Positions 1-8,626 of a DNA stretch of 45,743 nucleotides are shown here, piece by piece. Numbering within the stretch: position 1 is the stretch's first letter; each line of letters opens with the position of its first letter. The notes under the pieces were generated by a model. The model ran no database searches and had not been told where the DNA came from. It worked only from the letters and a program-made list of their open reading frames with translations. The stretch covers positions 1-45,743 of the forward strand of contig UQGJ01000015.1 in the NCBI GenBank assembly GCA_900540545.1, read 5' to 3'. Origin of the DNA: an uncultured Eubacteriales bacterium. GTDB taxonomy: Bacteria > Bacillota > Clostridia > Oscillospirales > Oscillospiraceae. The position numbers were made by a program, and so were the translations under genes.

Positions 1-518
1 AAGAAACGACCAGGGGCTGCGGCCCCTGGACCTAAGGGCGGCGCCAACGTTAGCATGGAGGTCGAGACCGGCTAGAGCAAACTAGTCTGCCCTTCCGCAC
101 CTGCCCCGGCCGTTACGGCCTAACGCGTGGTCGTTCACCCCCGTGCGCTGGCGCGGCGCGCCTGGCATGGCAGTACCCGGCAAGGCGGGTGCGTGTCGGC
201 GGGCGGCCGCAAGGGCCGCCCCTACGACGGGGACGGGAGAGCGGTCCGTCGGGGACGCCGGGCCCTACGTAGGGGGCGGCGTCCTCGATGTGCCGTGCAG
301 ATGGGTAACGGGCGGAAGGGTGATTCAAAGACACTTTAGCCAATGGCGGCTTGTTTGCACGAAGAAAAACGCAACTACCTACAAGTTTTGCGGGGTGATA
401 TGCCGAGGGGCGGCGGGCGGGGGAGGACGGGGATGCGGATTGCCGCACCAGTCTGCGGACTGGTTCGCAATGACATACGGGGGGACGGGGGGAACGGCTT
501 GGCCTCCTCGGCAGGGGA
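1..518. repeat. Composite intergenic repeat block
   Basis: No gene seen. The block is a mosaic of modules found elsewhere in the window: a segment with GCCGTTACGGCCTA and GCGCTGGCGCGGCG (also near 35430 and, inverted, near 45560), a GGCGGGCGGCCGCAAGGGCC segment near 205, a CGTGCAGATGGGTAACGGGC segment near 293 leading into CAAGTTTTGCGGGGTGATAT near 380, and a 39-bp dyad at 437-475. Its left edge (AAGAAACGACCAGGGGC) resembles the inner side of the terminal repeats at 35320 and 45085, so the element probably continues beyond the window. It lies just past the stop codon of the transporter gene at 519. Open frames inside it are repeat-derived. Confidence 0.8.
437..475 (+). repeat. 39-bp dyad repeat, copy 1
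   Basis: GGATTGCC ... CCAGT/ACTGG ... GCAATGACA. The two halves are complementary (ATTGC with GCAAT, CCAGT with ACTGG) and would fold as a hairpin. Confidence 0.85.
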
Positions 519-1850
519 TTAGCCTATGCCTCCATAGATGATGCCGAAGACCACCACCACGGCGGCCAGGGGGACGTAGACGTACTTGGCCAGGATGCCG
601 AAGGCTTTGGGGAGGGGCTTGCCCCGGCCCAGCATCAGCTCCTGCTCGATTTGGGGCAGGCCCAGGACCCAGTAGATGAACACCGCGCCCAGCACCGCGC
701 CGAAGGGGGCCACGTAGATGGTGATGAGGTCCATCCAGCCGCCCATGTCGGGCAGGGCCTCCAGCCAGACGGCGGCGGCGAAGGTGACGGCCCCGGTGAC
801 GACCGTGGAGAGGGCCCGGGAGAGCCTGGAGTTGGCGCTGAGGGCCGCGCCCACGGCCTCCAGCATGTTCATCAGGCTGGTGATGCCCGCGAAGAGGACG
901 GAGACGAAGAAGATGATGGCCAGGAGCCGCCCACCGGGCATGAGGGCGAACACCTTGGGCAGGGTGACAAAGAGCAGGGAGGGGCCCCGGGCCGCGTCCA
1001 TGGGGATGCCGAAGGAGAACACGGCGGGGATGATGGCGAAGGCGGCCAGCAGGGCGGCCACCGTGTCCAGCAGGGCGGTCATCACCGACTGGCGGACGAT
1101 GTTCTCGGATTTCTTCATATAGCTGCCGTAAATCAGCATACCGGCCCCGTTGATGGACAGGGAGAAGAAGGCCTGTCCCATGGCGTAGATCCAGGTCATG
1201 GGGTCGGCCAGCCGGGACCAGTCGGGGAGGAGGAGGTAGCGGTAGCCCTCCGCCGCGCCGGGAAGGAAGCCCACCCGGACGGCGATGACGACAAAGAGGA
1301 TGAAGAAGGCGGGCATCATGAATTTGCTGATCTTCTCGATGCCGGAGGTCACGCCCAGGACCAGGATGAGGACGGTGACGGCGATGGCGGCGGCGTGCCA
1401 GGGGATGGAGCCGAAGGAGATGGCGATGGCATCGAAGAAGGTCTGAGACTCGGTGGTGAGGATGGAGCCGGTGAAGGCCCCGGCGGTGTACCGCAGGACC
1501 CAGCCCACCACCACGGAGTAGCCGATGGCGATGCCCAGGACCCCCAGCAGGGGGAGGACGCCGATGACCTTGCCGCCCCGCTTGCCCCGGCGCTTCAGTG
1601 CGTAGTCAAAGGAGCCCATGGTGCCGGCGCCGGTGAGGCGGCCCAGGGCGAACTCCCCGGACAGGCCCACATAGCTGAACAGGGCGATGAAGAGGAAATA
1701 GGGGAGCAGAAAGGCGCCGCCGCCGCACTGGACCATGCGGTAGGGGAAGAGCCAGAGATTGCCCATGCCCACGGCGGAGCCCACCGCCGCCAGGATGAAA
1801 CCGGCGGAGGTGGTGAATTTGCCGGAATGGGGGGGATGTTGGTTACTCAT
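519..1850 (-). CDS. Sodium-dependent transporter, NSS (SNF) family
   Basis: Inner-membrane Na+-coupled importer, probably for amino acids. The 443-residue protein has the family signature GSAVGMGNLWLFPYR at residues 24-38, which in characterised members (LeuT, MhsT, TnaT) forms the sodium and substrate site in TM1, followed by roughly eleven hydrophobic segments; the length is typical of bacterial NSS carriers. The ATG is preceded by GGAGG at a 5-base gap. The gene follows the DmpA-type peptidase gene in the same direction with an 88-bp gap occupied by a repeat, so the pair could release and import amino acids. That link is inference; substrate unknown. Family certain, specificity not. Confidence 0.95.
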   Translation of the reverse strand: MSNQHPPHSGKFTTSAGFILAAVGSAVGMGNLWLFPYRMVQCGGGAFLLPYFLFIALFSYVGLSGEFALGRLTGAGTMGSFDYALKRRGKRGGKVIGVLPLLGVLGIAIGYSVVVGWVLRYTAGAFTGSILTTESQTFFDAIAISFGSIPWHAAAIAVTVLILVLGVTSGIEKISKFMMPAFFILFVVIAVRVGFLPGAAEGYRYLLLPDWSRLADPMTWIYAMGQAFFSLSINGAGMLIYGSYMKKSENIVRQSVMTALLDTVAALLAAFAIIPAVFSFGIPMDAARGPSLLFVTLPKVFALMPGGRLLAIIFFVSVLFAGITSLMNMLEAVGAALSANSRLSRALSTVVTGAVTFAAAVWLEALPDMGGWMDLITIYVAPFGAVLGAVFIYWVLGLPQIEQELMLGRGKPLPKAFGILAKYVYVPLAAVVVVFGIIYGGIG

Positions 1851-1864
1851 AGTGACCTCCGGAA

Positions 1865-1919
1865 GAATTGAGAATGGAGAATTGACAATTGATAATTTCG
1901 CCTGCGGGCGGGACGGGGG
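1865..1919. repeat. ATTGAGAATGGAGAATTGAC repeat module
   Basis: A 55-bp AT-rich tract ending in CGCCTGCGGGCGGGACGGGG. Near-identical copies lie at 5735-5790 and 39626-39680, and shorter remnants at 13196-13226, 14759-14787 and 41663-41692. It lies just upstream of the ribosome binding site of the transporter gene. Confidence 0.8.
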
Positions 1920-1938
1920 ACGAAGGGAGGGGATGCGT

Positions 1939-2988
1939 TTAGGGTTTCCAGAGGTCCAGGAGGGACCAGACCTTGTGGGATTGGTAGCCGATGGTGGTGC
2001 GGGCGGTGAGGAGGGAGTTCAGGACGGCCTCCTCGGCGCACTCGGCGGCGGCGCGGAAGGGGAGGTCCAGCTGTTCCTCGTGGAAGGCGGAGGTCATGCG
2101 GACGGCGTTCTGTGTCCGGGGGTCGAAGGGGTTGGCGGTGGAGAAGGCCAGAAAGACCTCGCCGCTGCCGTGGCCGATATAGGACCCCAGGCGGGCCAGG
2201 CCCACGGAGACCCGCTTGGCCACCCGGCCCAGCTGGCGGGCATCCAGGGGCAGGTCGGTGGCAAGGACGGCGATGATGGAGCCCTGGTCGGCCTTGCGGG
2301 TCTCCACCAGCTTGTCCAGCTCCAGGCCGATTTGCTCCCCGCGGATGGTCAGGTCCTTCAGGACGCCGTGGTTGGACTGGACCAGGACCCCCAGGGTGTA
2401 GGTCCGGCCGTCGAACTCCATTTGGCGGGAGGCGGAGCCGATGCCGCCCTTGAGGCCGTGGCAGATGGTGCCGGCGCCGGCGCCCACGCAGCCCTCGTCG
2501 TAGTCCTGACCGGCGGAGGCCAGGGCGGCAAAGACCTGTTCCCGGCCCACGGCACGGTCGGCGATGCGGTTGAGGGTGGCGTCGTTGCACTCGCCCACCA
2601 CCGGGTTCACGGAGGTCAGCTCCACCCCCTCGGCCTCGCACCGCTGGAGCAGATACTCCACCATGGCGTCGTGGACCAGGCCCACGTTCAGGGTGTTGGT
2701 CAGGGCGATGGGGGTCTCCAGGGTGCCCAGCTCGGACAGCTGCATGAGGCCGGTGGTCTTGCCGAAGCCGTTATACTGGCAGGCGGCGGCGGGCAGCTTG
2801 TGGGTGAAGGGGTTCTCCGGGCCGGGGAGGACCACTGTGACCCCGGTCTTGTGGTCCGGGGTGTCCACGGTGCAGTGGCCTACCAGCACGCCGGGCACGT
2901 CGGTGAGCTTGTTGCGGGGGCCTTTGGGGAGGGAACCGACGGTCAGGCCGTAGTCGGCGGCGCGCATCTGGAACATAGGCTTCCACAT
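1939..2988 (-). CDS. P1 family peptidase (DmpA/L-aminopeptidase-D-esterase type)
   Basis: About 349 residues. Self-processing N-terminal nucleophile hydrolase of the DmpA/BapA family, which releases N-terminal residues, including D- or beta-residues in some members. Visible family signatures are the N-terminal LTDVPGVLVGHCTV, the AGAGTICHGLKGGIGSASR stretch and the QGSIIAVLATDLPL segment, whose Gly-Ser is the expected autocleavage site with Ser as nucleophile, then GHGSGEVFLAFST. The frame stays open upstream into a hairpin repeat, so the start is uncertain: ATG at 2988 sits right behind GAGG, ATG at 2976 or 2967 would shorten the protein by 4 or 7 residues. I reject the longer frame because it translates palindromic repeats. 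The amino-acid transporter gene follows in the same direction. Confidence 0.9.
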   Translation of the reverse strand: MWKPMFQMRAADYGLTVGSLPKGPRNKLTDVPGVLVGHCTVDTPDHKTGVTVVLPGPENPFTHKLPAAACQYNGFGKTTGLMQLSELGTLETPIALTNTLNVGLVHDAMVEYLLQRCEAEGVELTSVNPVVGECNDATLNRIADRAVGREQVFAALASAGQDYDEGCVGAGAGTICHGLKGGIGSASRQMEFDGRTYTLGVLVQSNHGVLKDLTIRGEQIGLELDKLVETRKADQGSIIAVLATDLPLDARQLGRVAKRVSVGLARLGSYIGHGSGEVFLAFSTANPFDPRTQNAVRMTSAFHEEQLDLPFRAAAECAEEAVLNSLLTARTTIGYQSHKVWSLLDLWKP

Positions 2989-3004
2989 CCTCGTCAAAAT
3001 CAAA

Positions 3005-3038
3005 AATGTACCACAGCAGCGCAACGCGTTGCTGTGGT
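3005..3038. repeat. Palindromic hairpin ACCACAGCA...TGCTGTGGT, copy 1
   Basis: Arms ACCACAGCA and TGCTGTGGT enclose GCGCAACGCGT. A second copy lies at 3252-3290. Both are between the ABC permease stop and the peptidase start, on the 3' side of the ABC operon. Confidence 0.85.
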
Positions 3039-3251
3039 CTGGCTGTCGAAAAAGTCCTACGGACTTTCCCGACAGCCAAAAAATGCCGTTACTTTCCCGG
3101 CGGCACACCGCCGGGAAAGTCCTCGCTTCGCTCGCCGCAACGCCTACCTTTGCAGGCATTGCGGGGCATTCGGTTCCACTTGAGGCGGGCTGCCGCCCCC
3201 TCAAGCTCCCCCGCCCCGAATCGGACTTCCGCCTCTTTTTCGACAAGCAAA
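3039..3251. repeat. Hairpin-rich spacer between the two palindromes
   Basis: No gene. It contains GTCGAAAAAGTCC/GGACTTTCCCGAC (imperfect inverted repeat near 3045-3075) and CCCGGCGGCA/CACCGCCGGG (near 3097-3117). Together with the flanking palindromes the layout resembles a small non-autonomous repeat element or a multi-hairpin 3' end. Confidence 0.6.
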
Positions 3252-3290
3252 AATGTACCACAGCAGCGCAACGCGTTGCTGTGGTACATT
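3252..3290. repeat. Palindromic hairpin AATGTACCAC...GTGGTACATT, copy 2
   Basis: Same core as 3005-3038 but with longer matched arms (AATGTACCACAGCA and TGCTGTGGTACATT). It lies about 30 bp past the stop codon of the ABC permease gene on the minus strand and may act as a transcript 3' hairpin. Confidence 0.85.
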
Positions 3291-3319
3291 GTATCAGGAA
3301 ACGTCCGGCGGGGCAAGGG

Positions 3320-4918
3320 TCAAAGTGCCGCCAGCAGGGCGGGGCCATGCCGCCGGAGGAGGGAGAGCAGGGCCAGGGCGCACAGGAGGAACAGCCCCGC
3401 GCACAGCAGGAGCAGGAGGGAGGGAGCCAGCAGGTCCCGGAGGAGAAAGCACAGCAGGGCCGCCAGGGCCACGGCCGCCATGGGGACGAAGACCCCCAGC
3501 ATGGCGGCGGCCGACTGCTTGACCACCACCGTGTCGTTGGGGGCGTCCAGCTTGGGGAAGCAGAGGTTCCCGTACAGACCGAAGAGGGCGGAGGCCAGGG
3601 CGAAGACCGCCGAGACGGCCAGGACCGGCAGCCATTCCGCCGGAGGCAGTCCCAGAGCCGCGGACAGGCAGAGGGTGGAGACCGTCAGGCAGGGCAGGGT
3701 GAGCAGGAGCTGGAAGCCCACCTTGACGGTGAAGAGGGTGGGGGCGCTCACCGGGGCGGTCTTCAGAATCCAGAGCTGTCTGCTCTCCAGGCTGATGGAG
3801 GAGGCGGAGATGGACACGGTGGAGAGCAGGAAGCACACCGCGCCGGCGGCCAGCAGGGCCGGGGAAATGCCGTCGGTGATGGTCTCCAACTGGGTCAGGA
3901 GCGGCCCCAGGTCCCGGCGGAAGAGGAGGGCGGCGAACCCGGCCAGCAGCAGGAACACCAGACCCAGCCCGGCGTTGAAGAGGTAGATGGGGGTGCCGAA
4001 GAAGCGGGCGGCCTCCTTTTTCAGCAGGGCCTTGCGCTGGCTCCCCGCCGCCACGGACACCAGCCGGTAGTCCGAGCGGGCCCCGTGGGCGCCCAGGCTG
4101 GTGACGATGGTTTTGTACCGGGCGGCGAAAAGCCAGGTCAGGGCCAGGAAGGGCAGCAGGCACAGGGCGCAGAAGGCCAGCAGGGACAGGGCGTTCCCGT
4201 CGCAGGCCGCCTGCTGAAGCCACAGGAAGGGGACGCACCAGACGGACAGGGCCTGCTGGATGCCCATGGCGGCGGAGGCCAGGTCGGCGAGGAGGAAGTT
4301 CACCTGGAAGCCGCCCGCCAGGGCCGCCGCCAGGAGGGCGGCGTAGAGGACCAGGGAGATGGCCCGCCTGCGGACGAATTTGCCGGACACCCAGCTGAGG
4401 ACGAAGCCGCAGACCAGGGACAGGAGGGTGGGCAGCAGGGCCAGGAAGGGGACCGAGAGCAGGAGGACCAGGGCGAAGCGGACCCCGCCCGCCCCGCCGT
4501 ACCAGAGGTAGGCCGCCCCCGCCGGGAGCATGACGAAGAGACTGAACACCAGATTTTCCAGGTAGAGGGCCAGCACCCGGGACAGGAGGAGGGTGAAGGC
4601 GGAGACGGGGAGGGCGAGCATCAGGTCGTTGTCCTTGCCGCCAAAGACGATGCCCTGGGCGGAGAAGAGGGTGAAGAAGCCACCGGCAACCACCGCCAGC
4701 ACCGGCATCATCAAAATCAGCAGGGGGAGCATACCCAAAGGGGCGAGCTGGGCGGCGAAGAGGAAGCTGTACGTGGCCGAGAGGTAGAGGGCCAGGCCCC
4801 CCATCAGCAGGAGGACCCCCGCGCCGGAGAAGGCGCGGCGCTTGCTCTTGCCCCCCACGTGGAAGGAGAAGAGCATGGCCTTGAGCTGGAGGGCCAGCAG
4901 GGCGCGGAACTTACCCAT
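3320..4918 (-). CDS. ABC-2 type transporter permease
   Basis: Integral membrane subunit of an ABC transporter, about 532 residues with many hydrophobic segments (for example GVLLLMGGLALYLSATYSFL near residue 37 and MLPLLILMMPVLAVVAGGFF near residue 70) and a duplicated look, as in large Firmicute ABC-2 permeases. No motif gives a substrate. The ATG at 4918 overlaps the end of the ATPase gene by 8 bp, with GGTGAG just upstream; a GTG at 4927 in the same frame is an alternative. The overlap implies translational coupling and a joint complex with the ATPase. With a single ATPase and no binding protein an export role is likelier than import. The substrate cannot be predicted. Confidence 0.85.
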   Translation of the reverse strand: MGKFRALLALQLKAMLFSFHVGGKSKRRAFSGAGVLLLMGGLALYLSATYSFLFAAQLAPLGMLPLLILMMPVLAVVAGGFFTLFSAQGIVFGGKDNDLMLALPVSAFTLLLSRVLALYLENLVFSLFVMLPAGAAYLWYGGAGGVRFALVLLLSVPFLALLPTLLSLVCGFVLSWVSGKFVRRRAISLVLYAALLAAALAGGFQVNFLLADLASAAMGIQQALSVWCVPFLWLQQAACDGNALSLLAFCALCLLPFLALTWLFAARYKTIVTSLGAHGARSDYRLVSVAAGSQRKALLKKEAARFFGTPIYLFNAGLGLVFLLLAGFAALLFRRDLGPLLTQLETITDGISPALLAAGAVCFLLSTVSISASSISLESRQLWILKTAPVSAPTLFTVKVGFQLLLTLPCLTVSTLCLSAALGLPPAEWLPVLAVSAVFALASALFGLYGNLCFPKLDAPNDTVVVKQSAAAMLGVFVPMAAVALAALLCFLLRDLLAPSLLLLLCAGLFLLCALALLSLLRRHGPALLAAL

Positions 4919-5636
4919 GGCGCTCACCGCCCTGGTCCAGGCCCAGAAACACGTCCTCCAGGGTGGAGTCGCCCACCAGGTCGCCGGTGACGCCCTGGCG
5001 GACCAGCTTGCCGCCCTGGATGATGGCGATGCGGTGGCACAGCTTTTCCGCCACCTCCAGCACGTGGGTGGAGAAAAAGACCGCCCCGCCCGCCTGGCAC
5101 AGCTCGGCCAGAAAGCCCTTGAGCAGGTGGGCGGCGGTGGGGTCCAGGCCCACGAAGGGCTCGTCCAGAATCAGCAGCCGGGGGCGGCGGATGAGGGCGG
5201 AGATGAGGGCCAGCTTCTGCTTCATGCCGTGGGAATAGCTGCCGATGGGGCTGCCCAGGTTCCCGGTCAGGGCGAAGGCATCGGCGTATTTGGCGATCAG
5301 GAGCTGGCGGTGGGCCTGGGGAATCTCGTAGAGGTCGGCGATGAAGGTGAGGTACTGGATGCCGGAGAGGAAGTCGTAGAGGTCCGGGTTGTCGGGGAGG
5401 AAGGCCGTCACCTGTTTGGCGGCGGTGGGGTCCCGGCGGATGTCGTGGCCGTCGATGGAGATGGCGCCTTCGGTGAAGTCCAGCACCCCGGCCACCGCCC
5501 GGAGAGTGGTGGTCTTGCCCGCGCCGTTGTGGCCGATGAAGCCGAAAATCTCGCCGGGGGCGACGGTGAGGGTGAGGTCGTCCACCGCCTGCTTGCCGCC
5601 AGGGTAGGTTTTGGAGAAGTGTTCGATGTGAAGCAT
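4911..5636 (-). CDS. ABC transporter ATP-binding protein
   Basis: 241-residue cytoplasmic ATPase that powers the overlapping permease. Walker A is GHNGAGKTT near residues 34-42, Walker B is LLILDEPFVGLDP, and the signature region reads SYSHGMKQKLALI, the CcmA/NatA-like variant usual for ABC-2 exporters. The start ATG has AAGGAGG upstream. The gene is first in a two-gene operon driven by the promoter at 5677-5705. Likely roles in such pairs include drug, lipid or Na+ export; nothing here decides which. Confidence 0.95.
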   Translation of the reverse strand: MLHIEHFSKTYPGGKQAVDDLTLTVAPGEIFGFIGHNGAGKTTTLRAVAGVLDFTEGAISIDGHDIRRDPTAAKQVTAFLPDNPDLYDFLSGIQYLTFIADLYEIPQAHRQLLIAKYADAFALTGNLGSPIGSYSHGMKQKLALISALIRRPRLLILDEPFVGLDPTAAHLLKGFLAELCQAGGAVFFSTHVLEVAEKLCHRIAIIQGGKLVRQGVTGDLVGDSTLEDVFLGLDQGGERHG

Positions 5637-5676
5637 GGGGCGCGCCTCCTTAATGATTTAGATGGATGTCAAAATG

Positions 5677-5705
5677 ATGATAGCGCACGGGAGGGGAAAT
5701 GTCAA
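5677..5705 (-). promoter_or_regulatory. Housekeeping promoter of the ABC operon
   Basis: On the minus strand TTGACA (5705-5700), a 17-base spacer and TATCAT (5682-5677) form a near-consensus promoter about 40 bp upstream of the ATPase start. A 10-bp direct repeat ATTTAGATGG flanks it at 5656-5665 and 5710-5719, so a regulator could bind both sides. Confidence 0.75.
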
Positions 5706-5804
5706 GGATATTTAGATGGGAGGCTAAATGTTTGGAATTGATAATTGAGAATGGAGAATGGATAATTTCGCCTGCGGGCGGGACGGGGGTAGGACGAGGG
5801 AGGC

Positions 5805-5843
5805 GGATTGCCGCGCCAGTCTGCAGACTGGCTCGCAATGACA
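5805..5843 (+). repeat. 39-bp dyad repeat, copy 2
   Basis: Same family as 437-475, with CTGCAG in the loop. Confidence 0.85.
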
Positions 5844-5945
5844 GGGGACGGGGGACGGGCGGCCACAAGGGCCGCCCCTACGGCGGGGGACGGGGGAGAC
5901 GGCCCGTCGGGGACGCCGGGCCCTACGAGGGGGAGGACGGGGTGC

Positions 5946-5984
5946 GGATTGCCGCGCCAGTCTGCGGACTGGTTCGCAATGACA
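5946..5984 (+). repeat. 39-bp dyad repeat, copy 3
   Basis: Same family, about 100 bp from copy 2 and in the same orientation. Confidence 0.85.
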
Positions 5985-6052
5985 AGGGGGACGGGGGTGG
6001 CGGGCGTTGTGATATTCCAATTCCGTGGGGCAGGTATTCCATTTTCGGAGAG

Positions 6053-6081
6053 TTGACCGGGGGGCGGAATTAAGATACAAT
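6053..6081 (+). promoter_or_regulatory. Housekeeping promoter of pcrA
   Basis: TTGACC (6053-6058), 17-base spacer, TACAAT (6076-6081). The predicted transcript start near 6088 leaves a short leader before the helicase start codon. Confidence 0.75.
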
Positions 6082-6121
6082 AGAAGCACTGCGAAACAAG
6101 AGAAAGAGATTGGGTGAATCC

Positions 6122-8614
6122 ATGCTGACACAAGAGGAAGAACTGCGATTTTGCAAGGCGCGGCGGGCGGTCATCGAGCTGGACTTCCAGAACCTGAACC
6201 CGGAACAGCGCAAGGCCGTGCTGGCCACCGACGGGCCGCTGCTGCTGCTGGCCGGGGCGGGGAGCGGAAAGACCACGGTGCTCATCCACCGCATCGCCAA
6301 CCTGATGAAATACGGCCGGGGGTCCGACTCGGACGAGGTGCCCGAGTGGGTGCAGCCCGACGACCTGGCCTTTTTGGAGGCCTACGCCGCCCACCCTATG
6401 CCCGACGCGGCGGACGAGGCGGAGAAGCTGTGCCGCCTGGACCCGGCGGTGCCCTGGTCCATCATCGCCATCACCTTCACCAACAAGGCGGCCGGGGAGC
6501 TGAAGGAGCGCCTGGAGCGGATGCTGGGCCCCGCGGCCAACGACGTGTGGGCCTCCACCTTCCACTCCGCCTGCGTGCGCATCCTGCGCCGGGACATCGA
6601 AAAGCTGGGCTACGACAAGTCCTTCACCATCTATGACTCCGACGACTCCCAGCGGGTCATCAAGGACATTCTGAAGGACTTCAATCTGGACGACAAGACC
6701 TTCCCGCCCCGGTCGGTGCTGGCGGCCATCTCCAAGGCCAAGGACGCCATGCAGTCGGGGGCGGACTACCTGGACCAGTGCCAGAAGGCGGGGGACCACC
6801 GGCTGGTGAAGATCGCCAAAATCTACATTGAGTACGAAAAGCGGCTGAAGGACGCCAACGCCCTGGACTTTGACGACATCATCCTCAACGCCGTCCGGCT
6901 GCTCCAGGGCTTTGAGGACGTGCGCAGCTACTACCAGAACAAGTTCCGCTACGTTCTCATCGACGAGTACCAGGACACCAACAATTTACAGTATCTGCTG
7001 GCCTCCACCCTGGCGGGGAAGTGGGAGAACATCTGCGTGGTGGGCGACGACGACCAGTCCATCTACCGCTTCCGGGGGGCCACCATCGAAAATATCCTGT
7101 CCTTCGAGCACCAGTACAAGGGGGCGCGGGTCATCCGGCTGGAGCAGAACTACCGCTCCACCAAGAACATTCTGGAGGCGTCCAACGCCGTCATCAAGCA
7201 CAACCAGGGCCGCAAGGGCAAGGAGCTGTGGACCCAGCACGACCAGGGGGACAAGGTGCGGCTGTACACCGCCATGAACGAGAGCGACGAGGCCCAGTAC
7301 GTGGCGGCCCAGGTCATGCAGGATTACAGCGAGGGGCGCAAGTGGAAGGACCACGCGGTGCTGTACCGCATGAACGCCCAGTCCAACCAAATCGAGCAGG
7401 CCTTCAAGCGCAACGGCATCCCCTACCGCATCATCGGCGGCATCCGGTTCTTCGACCGGGCCGAGGTGAAGGACATGCTGGCCTATCTGTGCGTGGTCAA
7501 CAACCCCGCCGACGACCTGCGCCTGAGCCGCATCATCAACGTGCCCACCCGGGGCATCGGGCAAAAGACCATCGACACGGCCCAGACCCTGGCCATGCAG
7601 AACGGGGTGTCCCTGTGGGAGGTGGTCAGCCACCCCCGGCAGTACCCCGATTTGCAGAAGGCCGCCCCCCGGCTGGCCCAGTTCACCGACATGATGGAGG
7701 AGCTGCGCAAACTGTCCGGGGAGCTGTCCCTGCCCGATTTCTATGAGGAGGTCATCGCCAAGACGGGCTACGCGGTGGCCCTGGAGGCCAAGAATACCGT
7801 GGAGGACCGCACCCGGCTGGAGAACGTGCGGGAGCTGCTGACCTCCATCAACGGATACCTGGAGAACGCCGAGGGGGAGCCGTCCCTGGCCGGATTTTTG
7901 GACGAGATCGCCCTCTACACCGATTTGGACAACCACGACCCCAGCGAGGACTGCGTGGTGATGATGACCATGCACTCGGCCAAGGGGCTGGAGTTCCCCG
8001 TGGTCTTTGTGGTGGGCGTGGAGGAGGGCATCTTCCCCGGCATCCGGGCCATCGGGGAGGCCGAGGAGATGGAGGAGGAGCGGCGGCTGTGCTACGTGGC
8101 CATGACCCGGGCCAAGGAGAAGCTCTACCTGACCTGCGCCGGGCAGCGGATGCTCTTTGGCCGGACCTCCTGCAACCGGCCCTCCCGGTTCACCGGGGAG
8201 ATCCCCCCGGAGTTCGTGGAGCAGAGCGGCAAGACCTATCTGGACCAGCCGGACGACGACGCGGCGGGCCGGTGGCAGTCGCCCCGGCAGAGCTATGCCC
8301 CGGTGCCGGGGGGCGGCGCGCCCTACCAGTACGGCACCAAGTACCAGCCCGCCCCGCCCCGGAGCGCGGTGACGGCGGCCAACCGGGTGCCCCAGCCCGT
8401 CCACGGGGCCCATCCCATGCAGCCGGCCAAGCCGGCGGCCAGCCTGCCCACCTATCAGAAGGGGGACATGGTGGTCCACAAGGCCTTCGGAAAGGGTATG
8501 GTCACGTCGGTGCAGGCCATGGGCGGCGACGCGCTGATCGAAATCGCCTTCGACAACGTGGGGACCAAGCGGCTCATGCTCAAGTCGGCGGCGCAGCATA
8601 TGAGCAAGGGGTAA
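6122..8614 (+). CDS. pcrA: ATP-dependent DNA helicase PcrA/UvrD
   Basis: Superfamily 1A 3'-5' DNA helicase used in repair and replication-fork restart, about 830 residues. Motifs in order are AGAGSGKTT (Walker A, residues 44-52), AITFTNKAA (Ia), LIDEYQDTN (II), VVGDDDQSIYRFRGA (III), EQNYRSTKNIL (IV), MTMHSAKGLEFPVVF (V) and LCYVAMTRAKEKLYL (VI). The C-terminus has the PcrA-type Tudor-like fold motif GDMVVHKAFGKGMVTSV, known to bind RNA polymerase in relatives. An acidic insert lies between Walker A and motif Ia. I chose ATG at 6122 (GGGTGA upstream); an in-frame TTG at 6110 would add four residues. Monocistronic, with a strong palindrome after the stop. Confidence 0.97.
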   Translation: MLTQEEELRFCKARRAVIELDFQNLNPEQRKAVLATDGPLLLLAGAGSGKTTVLIHRIANLMKYGRGSDSDEVPEWVQPDDLAFLEAYAAHPMPDAADEAEKLCRLDPAVPWSIIAITFTNKAAGELKERLERMLGPAANDVWASTFHSACVRILRRDIEKLGYDKSFTIYDSDDSQRVIKDILKDFNLDDKTFPPRSVLAAISKAKDAMQSGADYLDQCQKAGDHRLVKIAKIYIEYEKRLKDANALDFDDIILNAVRLLQGFEDVRSYYQNKFRYVLIDEYQDTNNLQYLLASTLAGKWENICVVGDDDQSIYRFRGATIENILSFEHQYKGARVIRLEQNYRSTKNILEASNAVIKHNQGRKGKELWTQHDQGDKVRLYTAMNESDEAQYVAAQVMQDYSEGRKWKDHAVLYRMNAQSNQIEQAFKRNGIPYRIIGGIRFFDRAEVKDMLAYLCVVNNPADDLRLSRIINVPTRGIGQKTIDTAQTLAMQNGVSLWEVVSHPRQYPDLQKAAPRLAQFTDMMEELRKLSGELSLPDFYEEVIAKTGYAVALEAKNTVEDRTRLENVRELLTSINGYLENAEGEPSLAGFLDEIALYTDLDNHDPSEDCVVMMTMHSAKGLEFPVVFVVGVEEGIFPGIRAIGEAEEMEEERRLCYVAMTRAKEKLYLTCAGQRMLFGRTSCNRPSRFTGEIPPEFVEQSGKTYLDQPDDDAAGRWQSPRQSYAPVPGGGAPYQYGTKYQPAPPRSAVTAANRVPQPVHGAHPMQPAKPAASLPTYQKGDMVVHKAFGKGMVTSVQAMGGDALIEIAFDNVGTKRLMLKSAAQHMSKG

Positions 8615-8626
8615 AAAATAGCGTAA

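Larger units (their letters stand above)
5735..6050. repeat. Repeat cluster between ABC operon and pcrA
   Basis: No gene. It contains the AT-rich module at 5735-5790, a 39-bp dyad at 5805-5843, a GGGCGGCCACAAGGGCCGCCCC hairpin module near 5855-5880, a GTCGGGGACGCCGGGCCCTACG module near 5908, and a second dyad at 5946-5984. The pieces match those in the other repeat blocks. Confidence 0.8.

Noticed and set aside
1..518. Small Arg/Gly-rich coding regions
   Set aside because: The frames coincide with repeat modules that recur, in changed frames, at five other places.
651..3183. Long open frames antisense to the transporter and peptidase genes
   Set aside because: They lack ribosome binding sites, have low-complexity Gly/Glu/His-rich translations, and mirror codon bias of genes with clear homology on the minus strand. 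The same holds for long antisense frames near 3030-4990, 18012-21660, 22670-25580, 28340-31600 and elsewhere.
1939..3348. 469-residue version of the P1 peptidase
   Set aside because: The added N-terminus would translate palindromic repeats and has no family similarity.
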